A stretch of DNA of 10,308 nt from CAYLZN01 sp964387935 (lineage in GTDB: Bacteria; Acidobacteriota; Vicinamibacteria; Vicinamibacterales; JAFNAJ01), in contig CAYLZN010000213.1 of assembly GCA_964387935.1 (NCBI GenBank), forward strand, positions 1-10,308. The letters are read 5' to 3'. Of this stretch, positions 7,175 to 10,308 are shown piece by piece. A model generated the notes under the pieces. The model was given only the letters and a program-made list of their open reading frames with translations. It did not search any database and had not been told where the DNA came from. The position numbers and the translations under genes were made by a program. Every line of letters begins with the position of its first letter. Positions within the stretch are counted from its first letter, which is position 1.

Positions 7175-8281
7175 TCAGGTCTGCGGCACGGGACGCGAGC
7201 GTCTCGCGTCGTCGCCGTCACCACCGGGACGTGGGGTGGCGCCCCCCGGAGCCCCGGGCGTGAGCGCGGGTGCGCCCACCTGAGTCTGGGCCGCCGCGGG
7301 CTCGATGTGGCGGCCGAAGATCATCTTGCCAGCGGTCGTCTGCAGCACGCTGGTGACCACCACGTCGATCGTCTTCCCGATCAGCCTCCTGGCGTTGTCG
7401 ACGACCACCATCGTGCCGTCGTCCAGGTAGGCGACGCCCTGGTTGTACTCCTTGCCTTCCTTCAGGATGAACACCTTCATGAACTCACCTGGCAGGACGA
7501 CCGGCTTGAGCGAATTGGCGAGCTCGTTGATGTTGAGCACCTGGACGCCGCGAAGCTGGGCCATCTTGTTCAGGTTGAAGTCGTTCGTGACGATCTTCCC
7601 GCTCAGGCTGCGGGCCAGTTCGATCAGCTTGAGATCCACCTCGCGCACGTCGGGGAAGTCCATGTCGGACACGATGGTCTGGACGCCGGACATCTTCTGG
7701 ATCTTCTGCAGGATGTCGAGACCACGCCGGCCCCGGTTCCGCTTCAGCGAGTCCGAGGAGTCCGCAATGAACTGCAGTTCGCGCAGCACGAACTGCGGAA
7801 TGACGAGCGTGCCGTCGAGGAAGCCGGTCTCGCAGATGTCCGCGATCCGCCCGTCGATGATCACGCTCGTGTCGAGGATGCGATTGAAGCGCTCGGCGTC
7901 CCCGGGTGTGAACAGGGCCCTGAAGCGCACCGGGTGCAGCCACTCGCCGTAGCGCGCCCCCAGCATCAGCCCGAGGTAGCCCAGGCCGATCGTGACGACC
8001 GCGTGGAGCAGCGCGATGCGCGGATCCTGGGCGTTGGTCCAGAAGAAGGCCGCCTCGAGGGTGTGCGCCGCGACGAGCCCGACGAAGCCGCCGAGGATCG
8101 ACCCGAGCAGGGCCGTGGGCGAGAGAACGCGCAGGCGGGCTTCGAGGAAGACGATCAGGGCGCCCACACCCGCGCCGACGAGGGCGTCGCTCCACCAGCC
8201 CAGCCCGATCGGTCGGAGCAGGAGCACCGCGACGGTCATCGTCGCAATGAACAGGCTGCGGGCGACCCAAGACCAGGACAT
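7175..8281 (-). CDS. yacL: Membrane-anchored PIN-TRAM domain protein (YacL family)
   Basis: The 368-residue protein has about four N-terminal hydrophobic segments (8-24, 30-46, 56-73, 90-109), a PIN domain (about 133-255) and a TRAM-type RNA-binding beta domain (about 263-324). PIN nuclease acidic residues are visible: Asp137 in LDTSVIIDGR, Glu168 in LRELQF, Asp215/216 region and Asp234 in TNDFN, so a metal-dependent ribonuclease activity is plausible. The physiological role of YacL proteins is poorly defined. The tail (330-368) is rich in Pro, Gly and Ala, looks disordered, and is longer than I would expect for the family core. The ATG at 8281 has only a distant GGAAGG. It lies between radA and the isoprenoid/tRNA-synthetase genes as in Bacillus, but disA, which usually separates radA and yacL there, is absent. 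plsC follows closely. Confidence 0.88.
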   Translation of the reverse strand: MSWSWVARSLFIATMTVAVLLLRPIGLGWWSDALVGAGVGALIVFLEARLRVLSPTALLGSILGGFVGLVAAHTLEAAFFWTNAQDPRIALLHAVVTIGLGYLGLMLGARYGEWLHPVRFRALFTPGDAERFNRILDTSVIIDGRIADICETGFLDGTLVIPQFVLRELQFIADSSDSLKRNRGRRGLDILQKIQKMSGVQTIVSDMDFPDVREVDLKLIELARSLSGKIVTNDFNLNKMAQLRGVQVLNINELANSLKPVVLPGEFMKVFILKEGKEYNQGVAYLDDGTMVVVDNARRLIGKTIDVVVTSVLQTTAGKMIFGRHIEPAAAQTQVGAPALTPGAPGGATPRPGGDGDDARRSRPVPQT

Positions 8282-8305
8282 CGACGAGTGGGGCGCCCTT
8301 CCAGC

Positions 8306-8370
8306 GGACGCCGGCCAAAAGAGACACTATACTCCTTCTTTGGCCGGATGGCGGCGCTCGCCCGGCGTCC
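8306..8370. repeat. Overlapping (nested) inverted repeats between radA and yacL
   Basis: Two perfect nine-base inverted repeats share bases. Outer pair: GGACGCCGG (8306-8314) with CCGGCGTCC (8362-8370). Inner pair: CCGGCCAAA (8311-8319) with TTTGGCCGG (8339-8347), loop 8320-8338. In a minus-strand transcript the downstream arm can pair with either upstream arm but not both. The outer arm touches the radA stop codon (8370-8372), and the inner loop contains the yacL -10 candidate. There is no T tract after the stem, so it is not a standard intrinsic terminator. Confidence 0.8.
8326..8331 (-). promoter_or_regulatory. Candidate -10 box for yacL-plsC
   Basis: On the minus strand TATAGT (8331-8326) is one base from consensus, in an AT-rich pocket inside the inverted-repeat loop. 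Start would be near 8319, giving a leader of about 38 bases before the yacL ATG. The hexamer 17 bases upstream (CCGCCA) is a poor -35. The opposite strand also reads TATACT (8328-8333), so direction rests on gene context. Confidence 0.45.
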
Positions 8371-9743
8371 TACCAGACCAGCAACTGATCGAGGGCCTCC
8401 CCGAGATCCCGGACCTCGAAGGCCTCGCAGCCTCGCGGGATGTCGGCCGGTGCGCAGGCATCGCGGGGCAGCACGCACCGGGAGAACGACATCTGGGCGG
8501 CCTCCTTGAGGCGCAGCGCCACCTGGGGGATGGCGCGCACCTCGCCCGCCAGGCCCACCTCGCCGAAGACCACCGTCGAGGGGCGTACGGGCCGGTTGCG
8601 GAAGCTCGACGCGACGGCCGCCACGACCGCCAGATCGGTGGCCGGCTCTTCCACGGCCACGCCCCCGGCGAGGTTCACGTAGACGTCCTCACCGGCAAGG
8701 GCCAGGCCGGCTCGCTTCTCGAGCACCGCCAGCAGCAGCGCGAGCCGGGCCGGGTCCAGCCCGTTTGCGACCCTCCTGGCATTCCCGAAGCTGCTGGTGC
8801 TCACGAGCGCCTGGACTTCGACGAGGATGGGCCGCGAGCCCTCGATCGCGCACATCACCGCGGATCCCGGCACGCCCTCCGGGCGCTGGGCCAGGAACAG
8901 CTCCGACGGGTTGGCCACGGCACGAAGGCCGTGTCCCGTCATCTCGAAGACCCCGAGCTCGCTCACGGCGCCGAAGCGGTTCTTGATGGCGCGGACGACG
9001 CGGTGGGCGTGATGACGCTCTCCCTCGAAGTACAGCACCGTGTCCACGATGTGCTCGAGGGTCTTGGGGCCGGCCAGCAGTCCGTCCTTGGTCACGTGGC
9101 CGACGAGCACGGTGGGGATGTTGGCGCTCTTCGACGTGAAGAGCAGGGTCGTGGCCGACTCGCGTACCTGTGCCACGCTGCCCGGCGCGGACTGGAGCTT
9201 CGTCGTGAAGACGGTCTGGATGGAATCGACGACCAGGAGCCGCGGCGCGAGTCTCCTCACCTCGTCCAGCATGCGCTCGAGGCAGGTCTCGGCGAGCAGA
9301 TACAGCGGGGCACGGCCCACGCCCAGTCGTTCGCCGCGCGCCTTGATCTGGTGCTCCGATTCCTCGCCGGAGCAGTACAGAACGGGGCCGACGTTGGCGG
9401 CAAACCAGGCCGCCGCCTGCAGCAGCAGCGTGGACTTGCCGATCCCGGGCTCCCCGCCCAGCAGCACGAGCGACCCGGGCACGATGCCGCCCCCCAGGAC
9501 CCGGTCGAACTCGCTGATGCCGGTCGGCAGGCGCTCGGCCACGGCGATGTCGACGTCGCTGTACAGCCGGGCGGTCCCGCCAGTCGTGAGCGCGGGGCGA
9601 TCCGCGCCGCGCCCCTCGGTCTCGGGCGTGGGGGTTTCTTCGACGAGCGAGTTCCAGGCCCCGCAGTCCTGACAGCGGCCCGCCCATCGCGGGAACTGGG
9701 CGCCGCACTCCTGGCAGGCGAACACGGTCTTCGGCGTCTTCAC
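8370..9743 (-). CDS. radA: DNA repair/recombination protein RadA (Sms)
   Basis: A RecA-like ATPase that promotes branch migration and processing of recombination intermediates. The 457 residues match the usual length. Domains in order: N-terminal four-cysteine zinc finger (Cys10-x2-Cys13, Cys24-x2-Cys27), RecA-type ATPase (about 65-275) with Walker A GGEPGIGKST (97-106), Walker B LLVVDSIQT (169-177) and the RadA-specific KNRFG (254-258), then a Lon-protease-like C-terminal domain (about 285-457) including GGVAVEEPATDLAVV (360-374). The GTG at 9743 is chosen because the zinc finger begins at once and GGGGGAGG (9755-9748) lies four bases upstream; the frame is open further to 9854, but that part lies in alr and lacks similarity. 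The GTG overlaps the alr stop by four bases (GTGA), indicating coupled translation. Confidence 0.96.
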   Translation of the reverse strand: MKTPKTVFACQECGAQFPRWAGRCQDCGAWNSLVEETPTPETEGRGADRPALTTGGTARLYSDVDIAVAERLPTGISEFDRVLGGGIVPGSLVLLGGEPGIGKSTLLLQAAAWFAANVGPVLYCSGEESEHQIKARGERLGVGRAPLYLLAETCLERMLDEVRRLAPRLLVVDSIQTVFTTKLQSAPGSVAQVRESATTLLFTSKSANIPTVLVGHVTKDGLLAGPKTLEHIVDTVLYFEGERHHAHRVVRAIKNRFGAVSELGVFEMTGHGLRAVANPSELFLAQRPEGVPGSAVMCAIEGSRPILVEVQALVSTSSFGNARRVANGLDPARLALLLAVLEKRAGLALAGEDVYVNLAGGVAVEEPATDLAVVAAVASSFRNRPVRPSTVVFGEVGLAGEVRAIPQVALRLKEAAQMSFSRCVLPRDACAPADIPRGCEAFEVRDLGEALDQLLVW

Positions 9744-10308
9744 GAGGCCTCCCCCGTTCTGTCGTAGGTGCGCGCGATCCGCCCGCCGAGACGACACAGC
9801 AGCTCGTAGGGGATGGTGCCGATCGACGCGGCCACTTCCCGGACGTCGATGCACTCGCCGCCCTGGCAGCCCAGGAGCACCACCTCGTCGCCGGGTTCGA
9901 CCGTGAGGCCCGTGCAGTCAACCGTGATCATGTCCATGCACACGGACCCGATGATCGGGGCACGCTGGCCGCGAATCAGGACGTGGCCCCGTCCTGCGAG
10001 CCGCACATCGAGCCCGTCGGCGTACCCCGCGGGAACCACCGCCATCCGCCGCGGCCCGGACGCCCTGTAGCGCGCGCCGTAGCCCACCGTGTCACCGGCA
10101 CGGAGTCCCTTGACCGCGGTCACGCGGCTCACCAGCGTGAGCGCGGGCCGCAGCGGAACGGGCACGTCGAGCGGCGGCGGCGCAACGCCGTAGAGCGCAA
10201 GGCCCGGGCGCACGTACTCGAACCAGGTCTCCGGGTCGCGCAGGCAGGCTGCGCTGTTGGCCGCGTGCCAGGCGACCTGTCCCAGGCCCAGCGTCGGCAG
10301 CCACCGAC
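9740..10308 (-). CDS. alr: Alanine racemase, C-terminal half (5' end beyond window)
   Basis: A PLP-dependent enzyme interconverting L- and D-alanine for peptidoglycan. The visible 188 codons run open to the window edge, so roughly the first half, including the PLP lysine, is missing. Seen here, numbering from the first full codon: HAANSAA (14-20), the end of the TIM barrel VRPGLALYG (32-40), then the beta domain with GYGARY (75-80; Tyr76 corresponds to the second catalytic base), VPAGYADG (91-98), GSVCMDMITVD (120-130) and GDEVVLLG (139-146), ending in the conserved IPYELLCRLGGRIARTY (165-181). The reading frame continues upstream of an apparent internal start at 10213, and the family sequence continues with it, so that start is not real. 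Four-base overlap with radA. Confidence 0.94.
   Translation of the reverse strand, partial: RWLPTLGLGQVAWHAANSAACLRDPETWFEYVRPGLALYGVAPPPLDVPVPLRPALTLVSRVTAVKGLRAGDTVGYGARYRASGPRRMAVVPAGYADGLDVRLAGRGHVLIRGQRAPIIGSVCMDMITVDCTGLTVEPGDEVVLLGCQGGECIDVREVAASIGTIPYELLCRLGGRIARTYDRTGEAS

Noticed and set aside
8306..8370. Inverted repeats as a CRISPR, transposon end or intrinsic terminator
   Set aside because: No repeat-spacer series, no transposase or target duplication, and no T tract after the stem.
7992..9767. 591-codon plus-strand open frame opposite radA and yacL
   Set aside because: Shadow of two well-supported genes; Gly/Arg/His-rich with no motif.
9744..9854. Longer N-terminus for radA
   Set aside because: Lies within alr; the zinc finger and ribosome site place the start at GTG 9743.

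Overview
This window is a chromosomal, very GC-rich, almost wholly housekeeping segment of a bacterium. The gene set and order (alr-radA-yacL-...-ispD/F-gltX-rlmB-tRNAs) match a conserved block best known from Bacillus/Clostridium relatives (radA-disA-yacL-ispD-ispF-gltX-...-rlmB). The GC-rich codon use, fused IspDF and membrane-anchored PIN-TRAM protein suggest Acidobacteriota (perhaps the Vicinamibacteria lineage) or a 'deltaproteobacterial' group. That placement is inference; no 16S or other marker is present.

Layout, left to right: four tRNA genes on the minus strand, transcribed Thr(TGT)-Tyr(GTA)-Gly(TCC)-Thr(GGT), the last cut by the window edge, with a recognisable promoter upstream (515-543). 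This is the order of the E. coli thrU-tyrU-glyT-thrT-tufB operon, so tuf is expected just beyond position 1. Next comes a tightly packed minus-strand operon ispDF > gltX > rlmB (one-base gap, then an 8-base overlap). A single plus-strand gene follows, a large GT-C-like membrane protein with an N-terminal extracytoplasmic domain. It is divergent from ispDF and convergent with plsC. The right third is minus-strand again: alr (partial) > radA (4-base overlap) and then, after an 88-base spacer carrying nested inverted repeats and a good -10 box, yacL > plsC.

Roles: translation (tRNA supply, glutamyl-tRNA synthesis, 23S rRNA methylation), isoprenoid precursor synthesis by the MEP pathway, phosphatidic acid synthesis, D-alanine supply for peptidoglycan, and recombination/repair (RadA). 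The least characterised gene is the plus-strand membrane protein at 4212-6290. The least explained non-coding structure is the overlapping inverted-repeat set at 8306-8370. I see no mobile element, CRISPR array, toxin-antitoxin pair or defence system, and no evidence of a new multi-gene system.
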